DNA of 64,000 bases from Cyclina sinensis (Eukaryota; Mollusca; Bivalvia; Venerida; Veneridae). The position numbers and the translations under genes were made by a program. Location: the NCBI GenBank assembly GCA_012932295.1, contig JAAONU010000001.1, positions 57,695,693 through 57,759,692 of the forward strand, in the 5' to 3' direction. Positions within the stretch are counted from its first letter, which is position 1, and each line of letters starts with the position of its first letter. The notes below the pieces were generated by a model, which saw only the letters and a list, made by a program, of their open reading frames with translations, searched no databases and was not told the origin of the DNA. This document shows positions 1 to 10,658 of this stretch, in pieces.

Positions 1-423
1 CGTTAGAAAGAAAAACGCTTGTTTTTAGCACGATGTTTATGAAGATTTTTTGACATAAACGTATCAAACAACTTTATATTTTGTTTGGTTTACAAGAATT
101 TCATAGTAAAAATTGATTTTAATTTAAACTTTATCCCTGTGTTTCCAATTAAATACTGATATAATCGTTTTTGTTAACGACACAAATGTAACTTAGGCGC
201 AGTTATTTTTGTGACGCACGCGGAGCAAGGATTCAATAACTTTCAAGTACTTTTTCTCACCGTAATTGACCAAATAACAAATAACTAGATTTATTTTATA
301 TTTTTATTCTTACGGTGAAATTCTTGTAAACCAAAAAAAAAAATAAAATAAAGTTGTTTCACACGTTTATGTCAAGAAATCTTCAAAACATCGTGCTAAA
401 ATCAACCGTTTTTCTTTCTAACG

Positions 424-545
424 CTAGGTTTTCCTGAATGATCTTGAAAATGGCATCACCCCTTCGTAATCCCTGAAATACACGACTGCAGATGCGTTTC
501 AAATCCTCCTCCCAATTGTAACGATTGGACATGGTGATAATGCTT
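424..545 (+). repeat. Duplicated flank, short version
   Basis: The sequence immediately after the right arm at 423 (CTAGGTTTTCCTGAATGATC and onward, ending AACGATTGGACATGGTGA) recurs at 2112-2345. Here the block ATGG joins directly to CATCACCCCTTC. In the second copy about 110 bp intervene. Confidence 0.75.
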
Positions 546-654
546 TGCAATCAATTAGGATGACTAGAGCCAATCTGCTTCCTTAAAAAACTTCCTTTAT
601 TTACATTTGATTTTATTATAAATCTTCATCAAATTTATCTTTTACGCGGTACCA

Positions 655-835
655 TGAGGAAGCACCGTGGTCCAGGGGTAGAGCGCAGGGCTCCGGATCC
701 GGAGGTCGAGGGTTCGAATCCCGTCAGAGGCGAGAATACTGGTAGCATCATCGAGCGTGGTGAATCTAAGTTGTAAGAACTTGTATCGCAAAGAAATGAG
801 TCTAAACTAAGTCTAAACACTGTACCTTTTCAATT
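655..835 (+). mobile_element. tRNA-derived SINE, family A
   Basis: A tRNA-like head carries an A-box (TGGTCCAGGGGTAGAGC) and a B-box (GGTTCGAATCCC) about 30 bp apart. It is followed by a body (GAATACTGGTAGCATCATCG through GTCTAAACTAAGTC) that no tRNA has. The same head plus body recurs inverted at 56885-57107. The anticodon arm is a near-palindrome (CTCCGGATCCGGAG) and does not give a normal 7-base loop, so this is not a functional tRNA gene. Confidence 0.85.
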
Positions 836-2111
836 TGATTTCACAGAAATCTTGTTTTTGTGATGCGTAACGCTGATGCACAAGCAGAGATTATCATATT
901 TTAATAGTTTGGAAAAAGCAGAGTATAAATATTACCATACATAAAACTCAACAGAGCATTCACGAAAGAAGTTCGATACTTCAAACTGCGGACACTATAT
1001 TGCTGTATTCAGTTTTAATGAGCTGTGAATTCTCACATTTCAATGTCTCCTATTTTTGGATGAATCAACAAACAACCTTGCACATCCAGAATAAGAATAC
1101 CTGCAAGTTGACAAACAAATTGCTTAATCATTTCACGCAGGTATTTCATGTTTTAATTTAAAACCGCAGGTTGTTAGCAACGTTATGATTTTTGATTTAA
1201 AACATGCGCACATGCGCTGAAAAGACCTATTTAATATTTTTGGCAAATCCCGGATATATACAACTCGCTGATTAGTTTTGGGGCATTCATGGGAGATTTT
1301 CATTTGTCATTGGGGAGAAATAGTAACGTGATGCTCGTTTGTGAGAGGTGCAGCTCGAGAGAGGTGAAAATACACAGATTTCCAATGGGGGAGGGGTGCG
1401 GGAATCAAAATATCGTTATAAAGAGGATGCCGTTCGTGGGAGGTGACGTTAGGGGAGGATTGACTGTATATTTAACATATCTGTCCGCAATACTTACCAC
1501 AAGTATAATATACACACTATGGATATCAGATCAATAGGCTCTAAACTGAACTTGCATGTCCCAAAGATAAGAACAGTTTTTAGGAAAAGTTTTGAATATT
1601 CTGGAACTAAAAACTGGAACTCATTCCAGTCTCATTAGGCTGAAACCTACTCTCCTGCGCATCGGTCGAATGTTTCACTGAAGTAACGGTAGTGTATTCA
1701 CTTAGCTGCTGAGGGAGCGTAGCTGAAACCCTCTCCAGCTTAAAAAGTAAATACATTGCATACTGGCAAATTCTTTCTATTAATCTCAGATGTATGAATA
1801 TTTCTTAACGCTTTATAAATATATCTAGTTATTTGTTATTTGGTCAATTACGGTGAGAAAAGGTACTTGAAAGTTATTGAATCCTTGCTCCGCGTGCGTC
1901 ACAAAAATAACTGCGCCTACGTTACATTTGTGTCGTTAGCAAAAACGATTATATCAGTATTTAATTGGAAACGCAGGGATAAAGTTTAAATTAAGATCAA
2001 TTTTTACTATGAAATTCTTGTAAACCAAACAAAATATAAAGTTGTTTGATACGTTTATGTCAAGAAATCTTCAAAACATCGTGCTAAAATCAACTGTTTT
2101 TCTTTCTAACG

Positions 2112-2345
2112 CTAGGTTTTCCTGAATGATCTTGAAAATAGCAAAGTTCTGAGACAAACCAGTTTTGGAGCAAGAATCTACATTGACTGGAGGTCATCTT
2201 AGACTATTAAACAAAAAACAGACAGAAAAAATGAAGAAATAACTAGAAAAATATTTACATCACCCCTTCCTAAATCCCTGAAATACACGACTGCGGATGC
2301 GTTACAAATCCTCCTTCCAATTGTAACGATTGGACACGGTGAATG
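2112..2345 (+). repeat. Duplicated flank, long version with about 110-bp insertion
   Basis: Same sequence as 424-545 but interrupted between about 2152 and 2262. The presence of the same flank beside both right arms means the repeated unit extends past the CTTTCTAACG end, or that the arm and flank were duplicated together. Confidence 0.75.
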
Positions 2346-2621
2346 AGGTTAACTCACTTTGTAGTGCATTTGGTCCATAATTCACTTTTACTGGTCATCT
2401 ATACTTCCTTTAGTCTTTAGACACTTCTGTAATATTTGAAGAAAATCACTCAGTATTTTTGTTTTTTGTTTATTTCATCATACATTTTTCACCATTCTCA
2501 AAAGAAAAGAAATGGATTTTATTTAACTATGATTTAAAATAGCAAATACATTAATTAGAAAGATATTTGAAGATAAAAAAGTTCACGAAGGTTTTTTTGA
2601 CCTCCTTAAATTGTTTAAAAA

Positions 2622-2755
2622 CATTTCATTGCATTCCAACACAGAATATTTTAAAGATATCTCATTGCATGCTGACATGTAATAATAAAAAGTTATTTCA
2701 ATGTATTCTGACACCACATAATGTTAACATATTTCATTACATTTTAACACATAAT
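2622..2755 (+). repeat. Minisatellite, about 37-nt unit, four copies
   Basis: Units around ATTTCATTGCATTC-GACACA-AATA start near 2622, 2659, 2695 and 2731 (36-37 nt apart). A further degenerate cluster with the same phrases (TATTTCATTGCAT, ATTCTGACACATA, GTCTGACACAGAATAATCTT) lies at 3995-4100, beyond the two palindromic elements. Confidence 0.6.
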
Positions 2756-2930
2756 AAATAGAGGATATTCAAGTGTTTTCTATAAATACGGGATTTATTT
2801 TCATCGAGTGGTATGAAAATAAATATTTCATGAGTGGCGATAGCCACGAGTGAAATATGATAATTTTCATACCACGAGATGAAAATAAATCCAGTATTTA
2901 ATGAAAAAACTTGAATTTTCTGTTTATTAT
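2751..2930. mobile_element. Full-length palindromic (foldback) element, copy 1
   Basis: About 88-bp arms meet around GATA at 2839-2842. Outer ends are ATAATAAA / TTTATTAT. Pairing continues nearly to the centre except for two symmetric mismatched blocks: CGAG (2805-2808) facing CGAG (2875-2878), and TGAG (2831-2834) facing CGAG (2847-2850). No ORF. This is a MITE-like or foldback element; the superfamily is not assigned. Confidence 0.8.
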
Positions 2931-3144
2931 ATACTTTACTCTTTTTTCACCTTAAGATTCGAAAGAATTCCCCTTTAATTTAGTGTATTGGCTGAATTTA
3001 GAAGAAAGTAGTCCGGCAAGACACCAGTGAAAATACGGAAAATATGTTTCACTGCAGTGAAAAAAGATTTTTACAGTGAAAATACGGAAAATGAAAATAC
3101 GCAATTTATTTCATCAATATTTCTCAATATTTCATTTCTAAGTA

Positions 3145-3330
3145 TATAATAAATAGAGGATATTTGTTTGTTTTGGTGTATGATCGAAATTTATTTCATC
3201 GAGTGATGGCAAGGATTTATATTTTCACGAGTGGCGCAGCCACGAGTGAAAATATTTAATCCTTGCCATCACGAGATGAAATAAAGTTCGATCTTACACC
3301 AAAAACAAACAAATTTTCTTTTTATTTCAT
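3145..3330. mobile_element. Full-length palindromic (foldback) element, copy 2
   Basis: Same plan as copy 1 and shares its left start (AATAAATAGAGGATATT), but most of the arm sequence differs (for example GATGGCAAGGATT against TATGAAAATAAAT). Arms meet around GTGGCGCAGCCAC. Mismatched CGAG/CGAG pairs fall at 3200-3203 with 3272-3275, and at 3228-3231 with 3243-3246. Confidence 0.8.
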
Positions 3331-3884
3331 GCTTTTCAATGGATTATTTGAATTATTTCTCATTTTTAATGTTTTACCTATCCAAGTGTTCCACGTCTGG
3401 TGCCCCACTTTCCTTCTTCACGTGCTAACACATGTATATTTCGTAATAAAAATAGTTCCAGATAAACTCTCATTTTTAATATATAATTCACTAGACAGGG
3501 TCTTATTCATTTATTATTTTATGTCAAACAGAAAAAAGAAATCGCTTTGTAAATTTATTTAGAGTAAACAACAGTTTTAGGCTGATAAAGCTATTGAAAT
3601 ACTGCGCGTGAATCGAAGTCAGCTCAGTTCAATCCGCCATTTTTTTTTTTATTCACAACGTGTGTGGGAATTATAAACAAAACAAGGATTTAAATCAAAC
3701 TAGTGAACGAACATCATAACAGGTATATTATTTGCCTAATTCATATTAATTAGAATCAGTGTCACTGTCAGGTAGCATCCTGATACGTTTGTATGGCCTA
3801 ATTATCGGCGAACTCAAGTTGTACTTTTGTACATGTATATGGGGTTCATTGAAGGGAAAAAAAGTAGTTCCGTAGCAGTGAAAT
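3331..3884. other. Intergenic, no gene seen
   Basis: AT-rich. The ORF at 3263-3562 starts inside the foldback element and shows no similarity. CCGCCATTTT at about 3634 resembles a YY1 site but no coding exon follows. Confidence 0.5.
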
Positions 3885-3945
3885 TATCAATATGATAATT
3901 TCACTGTTTGAAACAGTGAGATTATCAGGATTTAATCTACTGATA
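3885..3945. repeat. Small palindrome CAGTGAAATTATC / GATAATTTCACTG
   Basis: A perfect 13-bp inverted repeat with an AATAT spacer, followed at once by a third, partly matching arm (CAGTGAGATTATC). It lacks the CGAG mismatches of the larger foldback elements. Confidence 0.6.
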
Positions 3946-4549
3946 TATTTCAATAATCCATTGAAAAACATGAAATAAAATTAATTAAATTATAAATATT
4001 TCATTGCATCGTGGCAGAGAATAACTAATGTCTTTTTAATAGTATTCTGACACATATTTAAAAACCTTTTTAAATTGCAGTCTGACACAGAATAATCTTA
4101 AAGGCACATAGTTGTATTTTGAGAAAGTGTATCAATAAAAAGAGGTTGTTACACAATGTGTAAATGACTCCCTAGGCCATATATCAGACAGAAGTGAAAG
4201 AAGAACAAAATATTGACAAAAATGTTTGCCATGAAACACCCTGCAAAATTTAAGTGCGGCGACATCATCTACTGCTTTTTGAACCAAACTTGCATATAAC
4301 GAAAACGCAGATAAACTGCACCTGTACCAACCACTCATTTGTCACTTTTCTCCACCCACTTTTGATACTTTTAGCTGTGAATCAACAATGACCAGTCAAT
4401 CAATAAATCTGTTGTTTGCATACGTAACACTTAGCTAAACTGTATGGCGCATTGTTAGGTAACACTGCTTTCATCTCGGCTCAAATATGCAGCCTCTGAT
4501 TAGCTGACATTTCACACATCACAGGATCCATTTGTTTGTTTGTCTAATA

Positions 4550-4785
4550 CAGGTTTAACTCCAGTTTCTAATGTCTTTTTGGTCATATCCTGGCGGTCTG
4601 TCCAACTAACATGTGTTCTTGGGTATCCAACCAACTCTACTTACTAACTAATCTCTCCGCAAGATGACCTTAGACACAGTGTCCGAGATCAGTTTCACGA
4701 AGAAATTGAGCCGGTCCTGGTGGGGTTTGAACCAAGAACCAATGGATTGACAGTCATATACTCTATCAGCTGAGCTAGAAAAGTT
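4550..4785 (-). mobile_element. tRNA-derived SINE, family C
   Basis: On the minus strand the head reads CTAGCTCAGCTGATAGAG (A-box) and GGTTCAAACCCC (B-box). The body continues to lower coordinates with GGATACCCAAGAACAC and an AAACTGGAGTTAAACC end. The body phrases (GGGTATCCAACCA, TTTAACNCCAGTTTC) recur at 17885-17990 in HID1 intron 14. Not a functional tRNA, since the head continues into an unrelated body. Confidence 0.7.
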
Positions 4786-5817
4786 CAGCACACATATCAA
4801 CAGGTTCCAGCCACGAAGCATGTGTCTGATTGATAGACAAGGGTCGTTGTTCGTAAGGGACATTGAGAGATGATCTCAGAAAGATTGCTGTCATACCATG
4901 CAACTGTACATGCAAAGCTATCTGAATATTCACAAAAAGCTAGTTGCTTCTGTTCTTTCACGTGTGTAACTGTGATAAAATATTTAGGTAAAATGAAACG
5001 TATAAAATAAACTACATGTTTCATATTATTGAAAACAAACTGAATTGGCCCAATCATGATCCGTGTAGTGACATTTCAATATCTAACAATCATGAAGTCA
5101 TAGCTTTGTGGTGTAAACATGGTCCTAACACAATCTTGGTGGGAGGGATCTGACTTCTGATTTCATTTGTCACCTTGACCTTGAAAGTAGCCAACAAAAT
5201 CATACATTCTGCCTCTCATGCAGTAGTACTTAATATTAAAAACAATAGGGGGTTTCAGAGATGAAACAGACACAGAACTGAGGCTAGACTGGTAGACAGA
5301 CAGATTGTTCGATTTCTGTATGCCCCACAAAGACGGCATTGAAAAGAATTCTATTCAATGTTTTCACAATGTTTGAAAACATGTGATCAGTTATTTTGCA
5401 AATAGTTTGCTCCAGATTAGCAAAATATTTTGGATAATGTTTTGATGTTCCAACAGGTAACTTCAGGGATGATTTGCATCCTGTTTAGAAAAGCAGCGCT
5501 AAACGTGCTATTTATATCGTTGGATATTATGCTCACTGTGGTGTTCTGTTCTTGGTATAAATGCTACTTTTACAACATCTGAACACTTTTAACAAGATGT
5601 GGTGTAGTGATGAGAACATGTTTAACTTTCTAATTATTTTAATAACATGTAAAGTTGATAAAAATCAATTTTGTAAGAATGATTTCTAAGTATTATTTTC
5701 GTCCAAGAATCAACCTAAATTTGAGAACAGTTATGTCTTGCTCTGCCCTCCTCTCTATCTTTCTTTTTGAGTTTATCATTGGTACCAGTTGCCCATATGA
5801 CCAACGTCCCCTGCAGA
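4786..5817. other. Intergenic, no gene seen
   Basis: No exon-like or repeat structure recognised apart from a CACCTTGACCTTGAAAG phrase at about 5172, which is also common in the tandem repeats of this window. Confidence 0.4.
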
Positions 5818-6053
5818 GATTAGTTCTATTATGTTGTGAGGGATAGTACAAAATACAGAAAGCATTCCATTCCAGAGACATGTCTGGTTCTCTTGCATGG
5901 TCAGTGTACAGCACTGATATATGGGACCTTGATTTAATGTCTCATCCGAAAGGCAATTAGTAATGTTAGTGATTGTTAGTGGAGGATCAGGGGATTGATC
6001 TCACAACCCCTAGGTTACCAGTCCAGTGCGTTACCACTGGACCAATCCTTACT
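5818..6053 (-). mobile_element. tRNA-derived SINE, family B
   Basis: Minus strand: GGTCCAGTGGTAACGCACTG (A-box region), then a degenerate B-box (GAGATCAATCCC), then CTCCACTAACA, ACATTACTAAT, TTTCGGATGAGACATTAAAT and GGTCCCATAT. The blocks from CTCCACTAACA onward recur in the plus-strand copy at 29440-29557. Confidence 0.75.
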
Positions 6054-9000
6054 CTGCCCTCCTAGCTCTTGGCCTTTCTTCAATTTAGAACTGTTGTATA
6101 ATGTCTAGACCGGTTACCTCTGATACTGTCTAACTTTTTAATAGACGTATAACTTAACCTTTCGACAACAATCAACCATTGAAAAAACCAATTACGAAAT
6201 CTTGTTAACAAGAAACATTTGAAGTATAAAGAAAATTACGTAGCAGTTTGCAATTATTACCTATAGTTCTAATCCCTTAACAATGACCTGACAGCCACCC
6301 GTGGAAAACATGTTTTGACAAACAGAGAATGACGAAAGTTTGAGTATACTTAGCTGACCAGTAGGATATTTAAGTAAATATAAAATATATTCTCTATATT
6401 TTCCCCATATTACACAACAAAGACTTTAGGTGGTCAATGATAAAAAAATCTTACAACGAGATTACGGTACTTTTATTGCCTCCATTTATATTGAATATTC
6501 CCTCAATCTTACAACATACACTTCAAATATCTATACTTTTAATCACAAATTTGAAAAACAAAAACAACATAAATCTTTTAAATTTCACTAACAACATCGG
6601 TATAACGTATTCTTTTCAAATACATGGATATATCACATATTTTATAATCTGGATCACCTCTGTTAACTTAGCTAACCTAAAAGAGCTTGGGAAAGCTCCA
6701 TTTCAACAAATTAGTAATGTACAAATAATTGTTCACATTATTCTCTACCATAACATTAGGTCAAAGCCACCTACTTTAACCAACTCAAAACAGCCTTTAA
6801 GCAGTGTTACTTTTCAGTGACTATGGTTACATGTTATAAAGTTACACATATCTGAGATCTTTTTTTTTTTCCCCAGTGACTAAGATTTTTTAAATTTTTA
6901 GAATTTCTAATCTTAATCTAATCTCGAAATATTAACAAATGTTCTAACTTCTCGGCTTCGGATAGCATACAAGAACACACTGCCTATAGGTGTACTCCTT
7001 CTACTTATTAATATTCATATGTTACGAGTCTCCAAATATGGAATATATGGTGGTGTGATGTAATTGCTACTGTAAGCATTGATAATTTCTTTACATGTGA
7101 GGAAAAATGGGTGGAGTATAAGACGGTTAGAGAACATATTGAGTGTTCTTCAAGCTACATTTGCTAATGCTCCTTTTAGTTTTTGTACTTATGAAAAACA
7201 CCCACTATACACTTTAAATTATACTCAGAGGTGACATTATTTTAATATGTATCAGAAAAATACATTTCGTAACTTACTCAGCAAACAACTAACTTGCCTA
7301 CACAAAATGAAAACTTGATTTTGATGAGGTAATGTTTCAGATCCCTTGATACATTCCATGAAATCAAATAATTTCTCAAAAATGGCTAAAATTCACCAAC
7401 ATATACATGTGATTTAACAAAGTACCTTCTTGAAAACTATATATGTACAAACAATAGCTTTACAACAAATAAAACTAAAAATTTAGGTCCAGAGAACAAG
7501 ACATATGCTTGTAATAAGATGGTATTTTTCCTTGGTGGGGGGATGCAAATGAAGATATTTTGGAAATAAGGATTTGTATAAACAATGACAGAAGAGAAAA
7601 TTGACTGACTTGACAGCTTGAAAGGTTGGTAAAATACTGAACATTGATATCTCTTCATGCAATCCCAACAAATGTTGTTTCTTTTTAATTGTTGGTACAA
7701 AAAAGCAGGGAATATAACTAATATTGCAGCTGCTGAAATGTCATACGAACAAAAATAGAAATAATTAAAAAGGAATGTTTGTACTGACAACAACATTACA
7801 TATATGTACAATAGTATTGTGTAGTTCATTAAATAATATTGCACAAGACAAGATAAACCATCTGAAATAAACAGACATTTTTTTCTTTGCAACTGTTAAA
7901 GGAACCAACATGTAAAGCCAAGAGATGATGTAAAATATATACAGACTGCAAAAACAAGAGACTTCCAAGTATCCATTTATACATGTTTAAGCATCAGAGC
8001 AATTTACTCCTGGATACAGCTTTCACAACCTTCTAGATAACACCATTCAAATGTAATACATGTAATAGTTACTGGCTACAACTGACAATCAGGTTAGCAA
8101 ATGCTGTCTCTGTTGTATTTTAACAGATGAATTGACTCAGTTATAACCTGCATGGACAGTAGAGGCTGACTTATCAGTTTTAAGTTCCCCCTTTTCATAT
8201 TTTTTGTTGAAAAAAAAGAGGGGAATTTCTGATCACTCAAAACAAAAACACAATGAAGTTTAAAAACTGCTTGATACAATCAGAATTTCAAATTAAGATA
8301 TTATTAACTACTTCCTGCCTATAGTTGTTTTTCAAGCCATCAGGTAACTTTTTTGCATAATCTGGTAATATTTCAACACTCTGAAATGATTTTATTTTCT
8401 ATTTTTATATCTGTCTGTCTGCTGACCCTATTTTAACTGTTAATTGGGCCAAGAAGGCCATAAATTTGAATGACTGATATATTAAAACCATGTTTGTTTT
8501 CTTCTAATTCCATTTCAGCAAAGTATTAAATCCATGTGGTGCACGCTAGCAAACAGGCCTTTTTATTGTCTAATTACGGTAAGTTAATGCCCTCTTAAAC
8601 ACAGGTTTATTAAGTTGTAAAAATAAAGTAATAAATCATACATACATATATGATAAGAGAAAAATAATACAAAACTTGAAAATGATATTCTAAATAAACT
8701 TCAACCACTTCTAAAAAACTGTCCCCAACTAATATTTCTAGTGACTGAATTTACAGATAATTTCATACCATAGTAAAGAACCCTTGAGAGCACTGCAAGT
8801 ACAACCAAAAAAAAAAGCTCTGATTTCAAAGGCCTTTCCAAAAGTAGTTATGTTCCAATATTAAGACCTTTATTTCAAAAGCAAAAATTTGCTATTCTAA
8901 AGACACTGTTTCTAAAATTTAGCACAAAAAATGGTCCACTTTTAGGCCTTATTCTTTATCAAGACCACCTTTTAACTGGTCTTTTTAGGGGAACTTCAAA

Positions 9001-9399
9001 TATACATTTAACTATTCTGCAGGACCAGTATTATAAGGAACAAAAAATTAACAATAAATCTCAACTTTTTAAACTTGAACAAGGTTATCTCATTCAGTCT
9101 AAAGTAAACATATACACTCACAGGTATATGGGTGAACTTTGTAAACATTTTTAAGTAATCAACAATAAATATTTTTCTTCCTGTTTGATTATCTTTCCAA
9201 AACAGAATTCACCAAACACAAGGAAATAAATAACCAGTGGTCATCATATGTAAACAAGAGTGATGACTATAGCAAAATACAGCAGTCAAATGATTATGGA
9301 ATCTGATTGTGGTTACAAGGAAGTGTTCAACCGGCTTTAATTTATACCTATTTAACCCCTCATAAAAATCAGCAGAAACACACTTAGAGAAAGATGTAC
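6054..9399. other. Intergenic, no gene seen
   Basis: AT-rich with homopolymer runs. The longest ORFs here (6437-6820 plus, 7437-7892 minus) are Lys/Asn/Ile/Phe-rich with no recognisable domain and no splice-supported neighbours. Confidence 0.4.
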
Positions 9400-10658
9400 T
9401 TGGAGAACAGTCAATACATATTTGGTACAAGTCAAGGGCCATAACTCTAGAGCACCATGAGAAATTTATAGTTATTGAACTTGGCCGAGATGAAGAAGAA
9501 GACTCTGGCTTACATACAGAGAGAACAAGGCTAATTTTCGCGAAATTTGGATAAATCAAGGGAAATACTATGGAGCACCTATCCACATATTTAATCAAGT
9601 TTGATGAATATCAGATGAAACTTAAGAGAATGGACAAGGTTTATTTGGCCAGTTTTGGATAATTCATATGCCATAATTCTTGAATGCCTGGACAAAATTG
9701 ACTGATATCTGACTGACATGATGACAAACATAGTCAGTAAGTTTGGTGAAGATCAAAAAGAAAACATTTTGACTAAAGGTGCAGACAAGGCTAATTTCAC
9801 CCAAATTTTTATGATTCATTGGCCATCAGTCTAAAGTCCTGAAGAGATTTGACTGCTTATCTAACCTGGATGAAGTATTATACCCATAAACATTATCATC
9901 AAATTTGAAAAATACTGGAAGAAAACTTATAGACTTAGAGAGCAGACAACTTGTAGAAGCCATCTGACTACTGGCCTGTTCGACAGATTTATAAAGAATA
10001 CACTTACACACAGCCGTATCACTACAGTTATTGTTTAAATCAAAATAAACAAGTTCTGTTAAAATATAACAAAAGCTAAAAAGATAAACTAGATTCCTAA
10101 GGACAGATGAACTGATTAATGCAGCTTTAGAATAACAAACCTTCAATGCTAAAAGGAAGTTTTTCAATTAAACAGAATCTTCCTTTTTTCCCACCCATAC
10201 ATATGTAAAGAGTCTGGATTTCATTACAAACAGAAAATTTTAAATACAAAAGTGCTTGTTCATAAACTAAGATAAAGGGTCTCAAATTTCAAATAACAAT
10301 AAGGTTTGCACAGTATGTATGGTAATTTCAATTATTAATAACAAAGCCACTGGGATACTATTACCCTAACTTGTGACTGTTATCTACCTTTGCTTATAGA
10401 TTTGTGTCATGGAGAACCAGATTACATTTTACAAATACAGTTTTTGAGCCCAGCTGTGCAGACTCTTCCTCTAGACTGCAGCTACAAGCCAACTAGGCAG
10501 AACTGGGGTTTTGCACAGTAAGGTTCAAAATATTATTTATATTAACAAAATGCTCCCAAAATATACTGGAAAAGGTACGATTTTAGTGTGAATTTTTGTC
10601 TGACGAAAGCCTGAAGACACCCTAGAGTTAAAAGTATCTTTGTAATAACGTCATTGTT
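7437..10658 (-). other. HID1 3' flank / probable 3' UTR, no gene
   Basis: Sequence downstream of the HID1 stop is AT-rich and lacks any ORF with recognisable protein similarity. Several TTTATT (AATAAA on the HID1 strand) occur, for example at 9640-9645, but none can be picked as the cleavage signal from sequence alone. A degenerate tandem repeat occupies 9400-9840. Confidence 0.4.
9400..9840. repeat. Degenerate tandem repeat (about 110-150 bp unit)
   Basis: Related blocks beginning ACAAGG(C/T)T occur at about 9527, 9636 and 9786. Each is followed by AATTT or TATTTGGCC and a TTTGGATAA/TTTATGATTCAT stretch, and then by an AAGTTTG(A/G)TGAA-GATCA block. The units are diverged and one appears shortened. 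They resemble the short-unit repeats elsewhere in the window in style but not in sequence. Confidence 0.5.

Larger units (their letters stand above)
1..2111. mobile_element. Large inverted-repeat unit, about 290-bp arms
   Basis: Bases 1 to about 290 are the reverse complement of about 1822-2111 with only scattered differences. Both outer ends read CGTTAGAAAGAAAAAC when taken inward. A second, shorter right arm (about 325-423) also pairs with the left arm, so 1-423 is itself a foldback unit. No transposase was found between the arms. The 82-codon ORF at 1289-1537 has no recognised similarity and is not annotated as a gene. The window begins at the arm end, so the left flank cannot be checked for a target duplication. 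Confidence 0.7.

Noticed and set aside
659..735. Possible tRNA gene
   Set aside because: A- and B-boxes are present but the anticodon arm is palindromic without a 7-base loop, and the downstream body is shared with the inverted copy at 56885-57107, so it is a SINE.
1289..1537. 82-codon ORF inside the large inverted repeat
   Set aside because: No similarity to a transposase or other family and no supporting structure.
7437..7892. 151-codon minus-strand ORF
   Set aside because: Phe/Leu/Tyr-rich translation of AT-rich DNA, no domain, no codon bias and no splice-linked neighbour; it lies in the probable HID1 3' flank.
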